64,000 nucleotides of DNA from Acholoe squamosa (Eukaryota; Annelida; Polychaeta; Phyllodocida; Polynoidae): contig OX439041.1 of assembly GCA_949317995.1 (NCBI GenBank), positions 10,862,001 through 10,926,000 of the forward strand, written 5' to 3'. Under the pieces are notes generated by a model. The model had not been told where the DNA came from, searched no databases, and saw only the letters and a list, made by a program, of their open reading frames with translations. The translations under genes were made by a program, and so were the position numbers. Shown here in pieces: positions 10,490 through 20,940 of this stretch (its first letter is position 1; every line of letters starts with the position of its first letter).

Positions 10490-10824
10490 ACACAGTTGGA
10501 TTCAACACAAAAAAAATGGGTGGAAAATCGAGCACACGCCGAGAATAACAATGGCTTTGCGCAGAGTGAACCAGGGAGGATCGCATGCACTTTCAAAATG
10601 TCTTCTACAGCTTCTATTCTTGGGATATCAGGAGTTTTATATTATCATAGAGGAATAGGTGGTATAACCCTAATATGACATCAATATGGAGGACCACGGT
10701 TTGTATATTGTTTGTATATTCCTCAATATACAAAGCTTGGGCCTCCATATTTATGTTATATTGGACTAATATACCAGTGCATGTATACAATAATGTTGAA
10801 TATCAAAATATAAAAAACACTTAC

Positions 10825-10947
10825 TTTGACAAACGCTGCCTGTCCACCCATTCATACAGTCACACGTGTACATTGCATCCCCATCTGCTCCATCACTACA
10901 TGTGCCACCATTTTGACAAGGTTCTGAGGCACATTCGTCGATGTCGC
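10825..10947 (-). CDS. EGF-like exon (calcium-binding type)
   Basis: A 123-bp phase 1-1 exon, acceptor TGAAG and donor GTAAGT (10,819-10,824). It encodes [16 protein letters not shown], a longer loop with D-G-A-D-G-D-A, then Y-T-C-D-C and G-S-V-C-Q. The length and the D-G-x-D-G loop match the 123-bp A-type exons of the tandem array. Confidence 0.87.
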
Positions 10948-11749
10948 CTTCAGGTGAAAACCAATCATGTGAAAGTATGATTTATTGAAGAAGCAATGTG
11001 TATATCTTTTGTAAATAATACAGACATAATGGGTGGTGGGAATCTTCCCCGGCATACATAAGTGCAATATGTACTCCTCACAGGGTTCATCGATTAGTGT
11101 AGAACATTATGATCTAAATACTGTGATACCTCGCATATAAGGAGTGGATTATACATGAGGATAACGCCGTGCTGTGCTATATATATCTTTTAAGGGAGTT
11201 CCATATAGACAGGGATATTTATTAGCCAATGTCTAAAACAGGGGTTGATGGAACCTAATCCTGACCTCTCCCATTAAAATAGAGTTGGGAGCTTGCTGAG
11301 TAACAGATAAAGGAAAAGAAGCTACTTCTGAATATGTACTGAACCCAAAATTAACTTGATTTTTTTTTACTTTGATTTATTTTCTAAGCCTATCAAATAA
11401 AATAAAATATGATAGCTATGTCTCCTATGACACATTCTCTAAACTTGATGGTATTTAAGCAAGATGCATGAATAAAAGCTTTACAGGCGACCCTCTGATA
11501 TTCACATATTTAGGTCACAGGTCAAGGGTTATGACCATTCGCTGCCACATATATAGCCCCAGATTGTCAGATGGTACCACAGATTTTGCTGCTGCATTTT
11601 GCCATAAAAAACGGAACACAATCTTACATATCCTGATTAAGTTGTAAAAGGTGGAAGGGGGTAATGGGGGTGCATCTTAAACATAAGGAATCCTAGGCAG
11701 GTTATGGAACGTGGCCAAAGGTCAGTGTACTGTTTTTATGTCATGGCTG
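10948..11749. other. Intron, no recognisable feature
   Basis: AT-rich intron sequence with no exon or clear repeat. Confidence 0.5.
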
Positions 11750-12075
11750 GTACGAACGTCACTATAGATTAGTAATAGAACTGCCGTATTTGGGGGGCAT
11801 TGAATACAATGTGTCCGTATTCAATGGGTGTCAGCCATCTTGGATTTTGAACAGATCTGAGCTGTTATTCTTTACTTAAAAGCAAAATAACCCCCTAGGC
11901 CATGACATTAATGCAAATGTCCACTTCGATGGGATTTTACACATTGCATTCCCCTCTGTGGGACTGGTCGTATCCCACTCAGCCACACAACGGCTTCATG
12001 GGATAGGCCAGTCCCACCTCGGTGAATACGATGTAAAAATATCCCATGGTCGTGGACATTTGCTTATGTAGCTAA
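11750..12075. repeat. Dispersed foldback repeat (copy 1)
   Basis: Strongly similar to 48,783-49,097: both start GAAC(G/A)TCACTATAGATTAGT and contain GCCATCTTGGATTTT and TAGGCCATGACAT. Each copy has an internal inverted repeat, GCAAATGTCCAC pairing with GTGGACATTTGC (copy 1). Confidence 0.75.
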
Positions 12076-12229
12076 TGGTATTGATCAGTATACAGTTTTG
12101 TAAGATTATAGGCAAGGTATTTTAGCCTGAATGGTAAGAGTATAACTACCTTTGTGCCATGTATGTAAGGCGCAACTAATAAATGGGGATCTAGTTCTCC
12201 CTGGTTAAAGCTAGACTTTTAATCTGATA

Positions 12230-12473
12230 CACTGAGAAAAAATCTTACTCACTTGAGTCTAGATCAAGATTTGTGGCAAAAATGAGTATGATTTGAGACT
12301 CAGCCTGATCCTTGGATGATACTCAGGCAAAGCCAGAGTATCACCCAAGAATCAGCCTCAGGATCTGCCTGAGTATCATCTAAGGATCAGACTGAGTCTC
12401 AAATAGTACTCATTTTGGCGACATTGCCTGAGTCTGGATCTAGACTCAAGTGAGTAAGATTTCTTTCTAAGTG
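12230..12473. mobile_element. 244-bp MITE with CACTGAGAAAA ends and TA duplication
   Basis: The left end CACTGAGAAAAAATCTTACT is the near-perfect inverse of the right end, and the arms extend more than 100 bp. TA flanks both sides (12,228-12,229; 12,474-12,475). A TA duplication favours Tc1/mariner-type mobilisation; CACTG ends also occur in CACTA/CMC elements. Family assignment is open. Confidence 0.75.
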
Positions 12474-12695
12474 TATTTTACATTATCACTTTTATAGTAA
12501 CATATGGGGATTTATGAGGGCCTGGGGCACCAACGTACATAAGCCATTTTCAATTTTGACAATCCATTGAACTGAAGTTATAAGATCCAATTTTGGGGCA
12601 AATCTTCAAACTTTAGGTGTGTTTTATGCACAGGGTTGCTCATATGCACAGGTTGATTTATACAGAGGGTAACGCAGTAGATGCTGTATACATAC

Positions 12696-12797
12696 TTTGA
12701 CCTTCGGCTTCTGTCCATCCAGCCTTACAAAGACAGATGTAAATTGCTTCCGCATAAACACAGGTGCCATCATTTTGACAAGGGTTCGAAGCACGTT
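12696..12797 (-). pseudogene. Decayed EGF exon
   Basis: The interior keeps S-N-P-C-Q-N-D-G-T-C and I-C-L-C-K-A-G-W. The first cysteine codon has become CGT (Arg), the last has become GGT (Gly), and the calcium motif is replaced by sequence with an in-frame TAA. The donor is GTATGT. Two disulphides would be lost, so this is a relic. Confidence 0.75.
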
Positions 12798-13098
12798 ATA
12801 ATTTCAATGTGATATAGGGAATGTAATGGTCATGATTTTTTTTTTTCATTCATGTCATCTTTTCCTATTTATTAGGCTAAACTGTTAATTGATAAAAACT
12901 TACAGCAAACAAAAAGTGTTCATACTTTTTGGATGATTTCTTGCTCACCATGTATATATGAGGTGAGTATGCTGATGAATGTTCAGTTCAGTGTAAAGTG
13001 ATGCTAAGGTCAGTTCAAAGTAACCCTAGGGTATCAGATTGATTATAATCATTCCACTATTTAGTGAGAGGGAGCCATAGGGTTTTTGAAAGACTTAC

Positions 13099-13212
13099 TC
13101 TGACAATCTCTGCCTGTATACCCATTTAGACAGTCACAGTTGTAGCCATACACCATATCTGTGCATGTTCCACTGTTGGCACATGGGTTACTGGCACATT
13201 CATCTATGTCCG
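13099..13212 (-). CDS. EGF-like exon (calcium-binding type)
   Basis: A 114-bp phase 1-1 exon, acceptor ACAG and donor GTAAGT (13,093-13,098). It encodes [16 protein letters not shown], then Y-N-C-D-C and G-R-D-C-Q. All six cysteines are present. It is the nearest relative of the exon at 842-955 and of the relic at 101-140. Confidence 0.87.
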
Positions 13213-13471
13213 CTGTTTGTAGGGGTATAAAATTGATTAGATTGGTCTGATAACAAACATTATATAAAATAGTAGATATCTCAGGGAGTAGATCCTGGAT
13301 AACTTCAGTATGTTAAGTTTGGACTAGAGTAAGAAGGAGTTATTCAACATATAACAAACTAATAAAAGGGTGTTACAATCTGAAATAGTGTGAAATATAT
13401 GAGTCACACTCATTGATATCAGCGTTATGTAAAAAAATGCAGAAAACAATGATATTGTAGTGTTTTCCACC

Positions 13472-13477
13472 CTCATG
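13472..13477. repeat. Target-site duplication, left (CTCATG)
   Basis: CTCATG directly precedes the AGTAGTATAG terminus and recurs directly after the right terminus (22,277-22,282). Six-base duplications are the Polinton signature. Confidence 0.9.
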
Positions 13478-14200
13478 AGTAGTATAGTATGTATCGGAAC
13501 GGGACTATAGCTAATCTAAGGATATTACTCACTGGTCATGCAGCCAATCAAAGGCCTCGCTTTTGACGGGAAATTCAAATGTGGGGTCACATGACCTAGA
13601 CCCCCATGGTGTGGCGCCAAAATGGACCAATCAGAGCCCTTCCTTTTGGCGGGAAATTCAAAAATTGTCACGTGACCCGAACCCCCTGTGGTTTGCCGCC
13701 CTCTGATTGGCTGGCTGTTTAGGTCATGTGACCTCTATTATGCAAATAAGGTCACATGACCCTAATTTGAATGGACCAATAAGAGGTCATCATTTTGGTG
13801 GGAATTTTGAAAAATTTGGTGACGTCTCTTTATTTAAAAAAAAAACATTTTTGCCAAAAAAAAAAATGGAGACCTCTGATTGGTTCGCTGACCAGCTGGC
13901 TGGCTGTCCACACGTCATACCGTCAGTCAGCTGTATGCAGCAAGCAAGCAAGTAGTTACGTGGTGACCTTATTAGCATAAAGAGGTGTGGTTTATTATGT
14001 AGTAGATGAGGGTGCAAGTATGGTGAGATATTTATGTAAATAAAAAAAGGCAAGCTGAAAGCTTGCCAAGAAAAAAAAAACAAAAAAAAGGGAAATATTT
14101 GCGGGGCCCTTGGGGTGGGGGGGCCTTTGTGGTGGGTTGGGCCCCTTTTTTTTTAGTAAACCAGCCCCTTAGCTAGGGGCGGGTTTAGTAAAAATAAAAA
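13478..14200. repeat. Left terminal inverted repeat
   Basis: Inverted match to 21,578-22,276, including the AG terminus, CCAATCA/GGGAAATTCAAA modules and the TAGTAAACC...GGGTTTAGTA hairpin at its inner end. Several CCAAT boxes and one GTCACGTGAC palindrome lie in the outer 300 bp. Confidence 0.88.
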
Positions 14201-14262
14201 CTTAACAAACAAATTTATTTCATTTTTTTTTATTTTGATAAATAATATTTACACTTTATTAT

Positions 14263-14541
14263 TTACAAGTTGCTAAATGCAAGTTCACACTCTCTACATA
14301 ATATAGACGAATGTCTGAGAGGAACATGACAGAACTCACACATTGAGATGTACACATTCGACTTTTGTTTGTCATAATTCAGACTGTACATGGTGTAATC
14401 TTGGTATACAACTTTGGAGCAAGTGCCCTCTTGAAATGAAGGATAGGAGTAAGCCATATTTCCCATCTGAATCTCATCGATATCGCAAGTGAAATCCACT
14501 GAAGCGCTATACCAATTACTCCATTCAGTTTGTCTGGACAT
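14263..14541 (-). CDS. Small Cys-rich protein (ORF B) of the Polinton-like element
   Basis: 92 codons, intact. The C-terminal third reads C-E-F-C-H-V-P-L ... L-C-R-E-C, a C-x2-C...C-x2-C pattern suggesting a small zinc ribbon. The N-terminal part is acidic and rich in aromatics and Ser (S-Y-P-S-F, Y-T-M-Y-S-L). It lies 33 bp after ORF A, which also ends in a C-x2-C cluster. I do not recognise the family. Position after PolB suggests a structural or regulatory accessory gene. Confidence 0.5.
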   Translation of the reverse strand: MSRQTEWSNWYSASVDFTCDIDEIQMGNMAYSYPSFQEGTCSKVVYQDYTMYSLNYDKQKSNVYISMCEFCHVPLRHSSILCRECELAFSNL

Positions 14542-14573
14542 GATATTCTCGGTTGAGCAGCTGGTACACCAGG

Positions 14574-14906
14574 CTAAGGAACTTTGCTACACAACATTCG
14601 GTCGACACACTTTTGACAAAAAGAGTTGAATGGTTCCTTTGACCAATGACACATTTTTCCCCAGAAGTCTGAGCACTCTTGCAAAAGAGAAAGCAACGTG
14701 TTGATCGATTCTATCGTATATTGCCTTTTGATGAAAGCACATGTGTTCTCGTCATGGAATTGATATACTCCTATAACTCTATCTGTGATGCTACCAACCA
14801 CTCTTTGATACACATCTTTGAAACACACGCTCAAAGAATCAAATACATCATTAGAAACGAACACTTTATGAACACCTTGGTTTAACAACGGAGCCTTAAA
14901 GAACAA
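14574..14906 (-). CDS. Small Cys-containing protein (ORF A) of the Polinton-like element
   Basis: 110 codons, intact. It opens M-F-F-K-A-P-L and ends with F-C-Q-K-C-V-D-R-M-L-C, another C-x2-C cluster. It is not clearly homologous to ORF B but has the same plan: an 80-residue body followed by a Cys-rich tail. No known domain is recognised. It is followed immediately by ORF B on the same strand. Confidence 0.5.
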   Translation of the reverse strand: MFFKAPLLNQGVHKVFVSNDVFDSLSVCFKDVYQRVVGSITDRVIGVYQFHDENTCAFIKRQYTIESINTLLSLLQECSDFWGKMCHWSKEPFNSFCQKCVDRMLCSKVP

Positions 14907-15236
14907 AACATCTGATGCATCTATTATTTCTCAAGTGAAAATGGGATCGCAAGTACACATTTTTTTTTCAACACTGATACACGAGGTAAGTTGGTGGATG
15001 AAGTAGATGAAGTTAATACAACAACAAAGGGTATTATCTCACCGGCTTATCTATATCTACATTTTTTTTTTAATAATATATTTTTTTCATAACTCTAAAG
15101 CACTCTTTGTCACTCCGTCAGAATGTACACAACGCTTCACATATAAGTAACTCAGTCCCTTTTTCTCTATCGTGTAAGTGCATTTTGTTTTCTATTACTT
15201 TAAAATTTGTATTGACAGCGCGGATAGTTTTTCGTT
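14907..15236. other. Spacer between PolB remnant and small ORFs
   Basis: AT-rich with poly-T runs; it may contain the frameshifted C-terminus of PolB. Nothing further is supportable. Confidence 0.4.
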
Positions 15237-18200
15237 TCAAAAGAACATCCAAGAAGTCTTTGGGTTCTTGAACAATTTTTTTTCATGACACCCTTGCACT
15301 CCATTTCTTTGATTTTCTTTCAGCTGTCGAGTCTTTATTGTAGCAAATGTAAGTCTTGGAGTTGAGACTCCCATTGCCCTCCCACTTGGATTTGAAAAGA
15401 CCCGGAGTTCTTTGATCGTGAACTTAACGTTTCTGACAACAAGCGGGGGGATCCATATGTCGACTCCTTGGGTTTTTATCTTTACAAAAAGCTCTAAGTG
15501 GTCATCGCACACCGCTGTTGGAATCCAGTTTCGTTTCTCTCTGAAGTATGATTCTCTCAGGTCGGGTTTCATGAGTTGGTCCAACGATTCCCCACTGAGA
15601 ACCATGTAAAGACTGTCAGTGTCCATTTGACAAAAAGCGTAATCGCGTCGATTAATAAATTTATCCAAAAAGTCGAACGTGAACTCTAACATTTTCAACT
15701 TGGCGTACTGGTACACCATGAATCCTATTTGAATAGGAAGATTGTTCCTGACTGTTTTCTGTTGCAGTTCGACTTCAAAGAGATCTGTGCTCAACTCTGT
15801 ACCCTTTTTGAACCACTACGAATTGGTCAATAATTCGAAGGTTCGACCTCTAGTGTATTTCACAGTGGTGTATTTTTCTTTGTTGCAAATTGTTTTACCG
15901 TACATGGTGTTTCCCATCAACTTGTAACAGTCTGACAGAATTTTCTCGTTCGCGTTTACGTCACTGCGTCTTTGTGCCGCGGTTATTTCATCTGCGAAAC
16001 CAGCAAAGGGACTTCTAGGAAAGTATTCTATAAACAGGTGTACTTCGGTGACTGTTACACCGTGATCCAAATACCACTTAAGAAGAGGTGTTCCCAAGAG
16101 AATCTTTTTTCCCTGGTAACTACCTATCAAGGATCTCTGAGGGGCGTTCATCAGGTTTTCGTTGTTCGCAAAGTCTGTCATGTGAGGTCCTATGTAGGAT
16201 TTTGAAATGGTCATGTTCTTGAAAACAGGAGTCATTTCTTTGAAGTATTCACGTATGTAAGGAGGAGTAGTAACGTTCACCTGAATCAAACCGAACATTC
16301 TCCAGTCTTTCACAGAGGATATGATATCGCTCTCTGTCATGGGATTTCGAGCCTGTGAATCCTGGTGTTTCATTTTTCTCCATTCACACTCCTATACGAC
16401 GATCAACTTGTGACCTATAGCTTTTGAGTAAGCATTTCTCATCCCTGTCTGAAGCACACGGATATCTGTGCAGCGGTATGCACTTATGAGCGTGGAACCA
16501 ACACCCATGAAATTGGAAAACGGTGTCAGAAACCATCTATGCGAATTTTTCGGTAACCTTGAGACACTTCCCCCTGTTGAAAGCGTGGCGAAGTTTCACG
16601 CTGTGGGCGTGCTCCACGTAGCGCAACCACTCTAAAGAGCTCTTAGAGTGTCTTTGCCTGATTTTCGGTTTGAACTCTGTCTCGGGTCATCTCACCAGGT
16701 AATAACCTGTGCAGTGTGCTTCGCTCATGCAGCGCAAGTACAGAGAGTTAGCGTCTACACCTAGGATGTGTTCGCATGTTCTCGCTTCTTCGCCGTACTT
16801 GTATTTCCTTATCAGCGTGGTACCCTTCTCTTGAAATCTATGGAAGATTATGGAAGGACCCCCCACCAGATTTTCTTTTATTAAAGAGTGGAGGTGAGAG
16901 TCCAACAGACACCCTGTGGTTTAAAAAAGGAATCGTAAAGTCAAACCCAGAAGGGAGATGCCGTCTTTGAACATGTCAATGTTGTGCTTCCTGAAAAATT
17001 TAGCGTGATTATTCAGTGCCTCTATGAAGGGTTTCACATCTTTGTTGTTGTAGTGGATTAAGTAATCTCTGAAAGTTTGCATGTTCTGTTAGGACCAAAC
17101 TTTTTCACATTCGGCGTAGTCAGTTTCAGACATCTTGGTACCAGTCAGTTTGCTGTCGAATGCAGATCTTGGAGGCAGTGTTCTGTTTTCCAGTTTCCTG
17201 GTAGATGTCATCCATTCGTAAGGAAAGTGTCCTTTGTGCTGATTTCTGGTGAAAGCTAGCTGATAATTCGCGTAGTTATAACCAGTTGCCAAATGTGTCG
17301 AGTGTAAATCGCCAAGTATTGGTTACTTCTCTTTATGACGCTGAATTCTTTGTTCTCTCGCTCTTTGGAGGAGAAGAACGAGTGAAGCTGTACTTTGATC
17401 AGATTTAAGTCATAGCGCCCCGAGTTGAAACCTACGACCGGAACTTGGCGGAGATATCTCAAAAGTCTCTTCTTCAGTTCAACTAAAGGGTGTCTTGTTC
17501 GAGTTTCATTGAAGTCGACACCAGGAGGACTGAACGCCTCCTCTAGGTGGAGAGCTTCAGTTATCCTCTCGTCTAACTTGCTAATGTCGGTCGGTAAAGT
17601 TCTAGCACTGCTTCCCCGATGATTTTGGCGGTGTCGTTTATGTAATTCAAAACTTTATCCAACAAGGGGTTTGAACTGTGTCGGATTGTCTCACGAAGCA
17701 GACCGGACCTTTGCGACCTGGAAAGTCAGAGCGACGCTAGCAAACAGAGGGACGTGTTCCCACAGGACTGACACTTGTTTGGTGGACAGCTCTTAGGGCG
17801 GTCTGAAGAAAGCTTTGAAATCGAAGGTAATTTTGTAAGGGTACATTTTTGAATTTCCGTTGGGAGGAAAAATGGAAAAATCTACTAGTGCTTCGAAAAC
17901 TGTTTTTGAATTTTGGTAGATTCCACCTATGTATTTCAAGGCGACTTGTCTGCAAGGGGAAAGTTGGTTCCTGTGTCTTTTCAGTAAGAACTTAGTCGTG
18001 AATGCCGACTTACACTCGAGACATTCGTAGATGCCAGCGTATTCATTGAAATCCGTAACGCTGGACACGTGCAAACCGTGTGTCGCGGACAGGTGTAGGT
18101 TGACTTTACCTCGGGCAGCAAATTTTTGGAAGGCGGTCTGATCAGGGTAACTCGGTTTTTCAGGTTCTGACCCCTCACTTTACGGGTGGTGTAAACTGCT

Positions 18201-19095
18201 ATTTGTATATTGAACAAGTTCTCTAACGCGGGTAAGTCGCTGATGACCAAACCTGGAAAGGTCTCAGGATTCACAGTGGAATCAAACAGATGCAACAATT
18301 TTGAAGCGTGTTTGCCGGACTTGTTTAAGTGAAGGATATGCAGCGAAAGACGCATAACTTATCCCTGTTGGGAAAATCTAACATACCCCCTCTCTTTTTA
18401 AGTCAACCCGAATGGGTAACCCTACCTCCTATGGGGAATTCTCTGGGTCCCATGTAAATGCAAACATTCAAATTGGTGGAAAAAGAACTTTCCACTTGGT
18501 GTCAGAGTTGCAAAGTTACTGTACTTCTTCGGAAGTGACAGTGTTTTCCATGAGGGAGAGAAGCTCTTCTAAAGTTTCTGAATTAGCTATGGTGGGGAGG
18601 GGTTGTAAAAGAGACGCATTGTTTTGGGAGGCGTGAAAGTAGCGTAGCTTGTTTCTGTTTTCTCTGTTTTGTAAAATTAAGCCTACTGACAAACCCAATT
18701 TGTATCTGAATCTTTGCGTGATGTGAATCTGACGCAGGGTATCTACAGCGTCACTCAACTCACCAGTTGGTAGTCTTAAGTTTGTTACACTCAAGCGACT
18801 CCCTTGTGCCCTGACTCCTGTTTGTATTGCGGGCCAATTCCTGGAGAACATTTCCTCACCCTCCGGTACAGTGCGTATTATTGGAGGAATAGTCACTCCG
18901 TCGAGAGATTCGCGTCGACAGGTGATTTTTTTTGCAATTTCCTTCGCTGCATAGAGGACAAAATTTAGGTATTACCCTACATTTTTCCATGTGTCTGTCG
19001 TAATTGTACACCCTTTTAAATTTTATGAAACACTTTTCGCAGATATGATGATCCATTTTCACTGAGTTAGTTATATGTGAAGAGATGTTTTTCAT
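15237..19095 (-). pseudogene. Protein-primed family-B DNA polymerase, disrupted
   Basis: Fragments in all three minus frames line up as one ~1,280-codon PolB. In order: an N-terminal zinc-finger-like part (C-E-K-C-F-I-K-F near 19,030), a second C2H2-like finger (Y-E-C-L-E-C-K, near 18,030), an exonuclease-side segment with F-P-Y-E-W-M (near 17,200), palm motif A (G-V-D-A-N-S-L-Y, near 16,760), motif B (K-L-M-G-N-T-M-Y-G-K, near 15,900) and motif C (M-D-T-D-S-L-Y, near 15,620). At least five frame changes and several stops, including a TAG near 15,810, break it. The palm residues themselves survive. It would replicate the element from a terminal protein; this copy cannot make a full enzyme. 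Confidence 0.88.
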
Positions 19096-19149
19096 TCATC
19101 TATCTATCTAACTAGCTATTTTTCTATCTATCTATCTTTTTGAATAGAT

Positions 19150-19510
19150 GAAAGGTGGCTTTGACGTCTCTTCTTAGAAAAGAGGATTAATCCTGTAGTC
19201 ACAACAGAAGAGACCCTCGCTCGGTAGGAGGCCTATAAATCCAATTTTTCACCTGTCCTCCAGCGGGGAGATAAACAATAGGAGAATCCGGATAAAAACT
19301 TCACTCCATTCTTAGATCATCAAAGGTTAGGTGGAAGAAGTTCCAGCAGGATCAAAGGCAGCTTTTGATAGTTTTTTTAGAAAAGAGCTCTAATCCCTTT
19401 GATCACAGAGATCCTCACTCGGTAGGGTGTCTATAAATCTAATTTCACCTGCCCTCCACAGGTAAACCAGATGAAAGTTCGTCTAAATAGGATTAGAAAA
19501 ACTTCAAAGA
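19150..19510. repeat. Direct repeat pair, about 200-bp period, in the divergent control region
   Basis: Two copies (from about 19,150 and 19,353) share TTAGAAAAGAG, CACTCGGTAGG-type and CTATAAATC(C/T)AATTT blocks and a CCTCCA box. They separate the leftward PolB from the rightward death-domain gene. TTTATAG on the minus strand could serve PolB. Confidence 0.65.
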
Positions 19511-19646
19511 GTAGTAGGTAGCAATTACACACCCCTGTTAACATAAGGAGAAGTAAAAATTAAGAAATCTCATAATACCTTAACACGCGACCCTCCCTCA
19601 CACCTGTAAAGTGGATTAAGCTAATTATCACAGTTTAATTCCCTTT

Positions 19647-19836
19647 AATCCCGCCAAAATACAGTTATCACAATACCTTTCCACTTGTTTTATGTCAACA
19701 GCTCTAAAAGATAAGTCACTACACAGAATGAAAGCAATCACCCTAAATTTCACCAAATACACTTGTCACAATGTCTTTCCCCCTGTTTGATGTTAACAAA
19801 TTCAAAAGCCTCAGGCTGATAATTTGCTACACAGAA
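19647..19836. repeat. Second direct repeat pair, about 95-bp period
   Basis: Both copies contain TGTCA/TATCACAAT, TTTCC, TGTT(T)(A/G)ATGT(C/T)AACA and end CTACACAGAA. The GCTACACAGAAA terminus recurs as GCTACATAGGAA before the BIR promoter. Confidence 0.6.
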
Positions 19837-19844
19837 AGGAAAAA

Positions 19845-19885
19845 GGTGGTGGTAAGTATCTAGCTGGAAATCACCCTATATAAAG
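19845..19885 (+). promoter_or_regulatory. Promoter of the death-domain gene
   Basis: Order of elements: GGTGGTGG, AAGTAT, AGCTGGAAA (19,862-19,870), then TATATAAAG (19,877-19,885). The same order recurs ahead of the BIR gene, so the module is likely a shared, possibly early, promoter. Confidence 0.7.
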
Positions 19886-20050
19886 CACCCCAATTTCTCT
19901 TTGGAAGGATATATCACTGCTGACCACTACAACTACGGCACCTACCGCCACTACCTTTACCATCACCAGCACCACCTACCCGCCGGCTCCCTGCCTACCT
20001 GCTTGCCTACCGACCTTCATCAAGTGATTTCTGAAGTTTTTGCAGGCGAA

Positions 20051-20725
20051 ATGAGTCTTGAAAATAACCCCTCCCTATCTGACTCTGACGACATATGTGA
20101 AGTGAGTGTACAGGATCATGTCACGTGTGAAATGAAATTTACATATAGCGATCGTTTGCTTCATGAAATAGGAAGGCTGTTAGTTGGGTCTTGGAAGAAA
20201 TTGGAAATCTACTTGGACATCTCCTATGAGCGTCTGCAGGAGATGGTCATTATCAAGACGGTGCAGGATATGTGTATGGAGATGTTCCAAACTTGGTGGG
20301 CTAAAACTATGGATCATGCCAGATGGGGAGAACTCCACAACACCTTCATGAGTGTTCATCAACAAGATCTATTAATTCAGTCGCAGAGCTTTTTCAAGAC
20401 AAACAAAATGGATTACAACAATCCCGACCAGTTTACAATGGAGAGGTACTTTGTCACCATGTCTGAATCTCTATTCAGGGAGTGGAAAGATATGGGGACG
20501 TATTTAGGTTTGTCATCTGAAAGGCTAAATAGAATCGCACAACAATCGGATCAAGATATGTCTCTCCACGCCTTCAAAGTGTTGAAAATGTGGCAAGCTA
20601 AACCCGACAGTACATATCATCAGCTCATTCGAGTGCTGATGGATGACATGCGGAGGTTTGACGTTGCCAGATATATAATACTTCACTTTGAAAATGAAGA
20701 AAAAGAGATGGTACGTAGAGAGTAA
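20051..20725 (+). CDS. Tandem death-domain protein
   Basis: Intact, 224 codons from the ATG at 20,051, the first ATG in frame after the TATA box; the frame is open upstream from 19,901 but without ATG. Two helical repeats look like death domains. Repeat 1 (residues ~30-105) has G-S-W-K-K-L-E-I-Y-L and F-Q-T-W-W. Repeat 2 (~130-210) has E-W-K-D-M-G-T-Y-L-G-L and L-K-M-W-Q-A-K, with the typical W-K-x-L-x2-x-L-G and late W. Death domains bind other death domains in apoptotic and NF-kB complexes (FADD, MyD88, IRAK type). With no enzyme domain, it is probably an adaptor-like decoy that interferes with host signalling. Family assignment is from pattern only. Confidence 0.75.
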   Translation: MSLENNPSLSDSDDICEVSVQDHVTCEMKFTYSDRLLHEIGRLLVGSWKKLEIYLDISYERLQEMVIIKTVQDMCMEMFQTWWAKTMDHARWGELHNTFMSVHQQDLLIQSQSFFKTNKMDYNNPDQFTMERYFVTMSESLFREWKDMGTYLGLSSERLNRIAQQSDQDMSLHAFKVLKMWQAKPDSTYHQLIRVLMDDMRRFDVARYIILHFENEEKEMVRRE

Positions 20726-20801
20726 TTGTGGAAGGGCGTGGTGACTTTTGTAAAGGAGGTGTCCACCACGGGAATCCCATTTTAAGTCGCTACATAGGAA
20801 C

Positions 20802-20858
20802 GTGGTGGTGGAGATAAAAGTATGCAGCTGGAAAGGGGATTAAGCACATCTATATAAA
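20802..20858 (+). promoter_or_regulatory. Promoter of the BIR gene
   Basis: GTGGTGGTGG, AAGTAT, AGCTGGAAA (20,826-20,834) and TATATAAA (20,851-20,858), preceded by GCTACATAGGAA. Near copy of the promoter at 19,845-19,885. The ATG follows 83 bp after the TATA box. Confidence 0.7.
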
Positions 20859-20940
20859 CCACTTACGTCACGTCTCTGCTGTCTCATTTACCATCTCGCC
20901 TACCACTGATACGTCCACACTCGACTCAGCTACTACCACC

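Noticed and set aside
13404-13430. Possible EGF exon start (D-I-N-E-C) on the minus strand
   Set aside because: Only about 20 bp match, followed by no further cysteines; could be chance or a minute relic.
19901-20050. 50 extra N-terminal residues of the death-domain ORF
   Set aside because: They begin with TTG rather than ATG and lie in the expected 5' untranslated leader, rich in His/Tyr from CACC repeats; the ATG at 20,051 is preferred.
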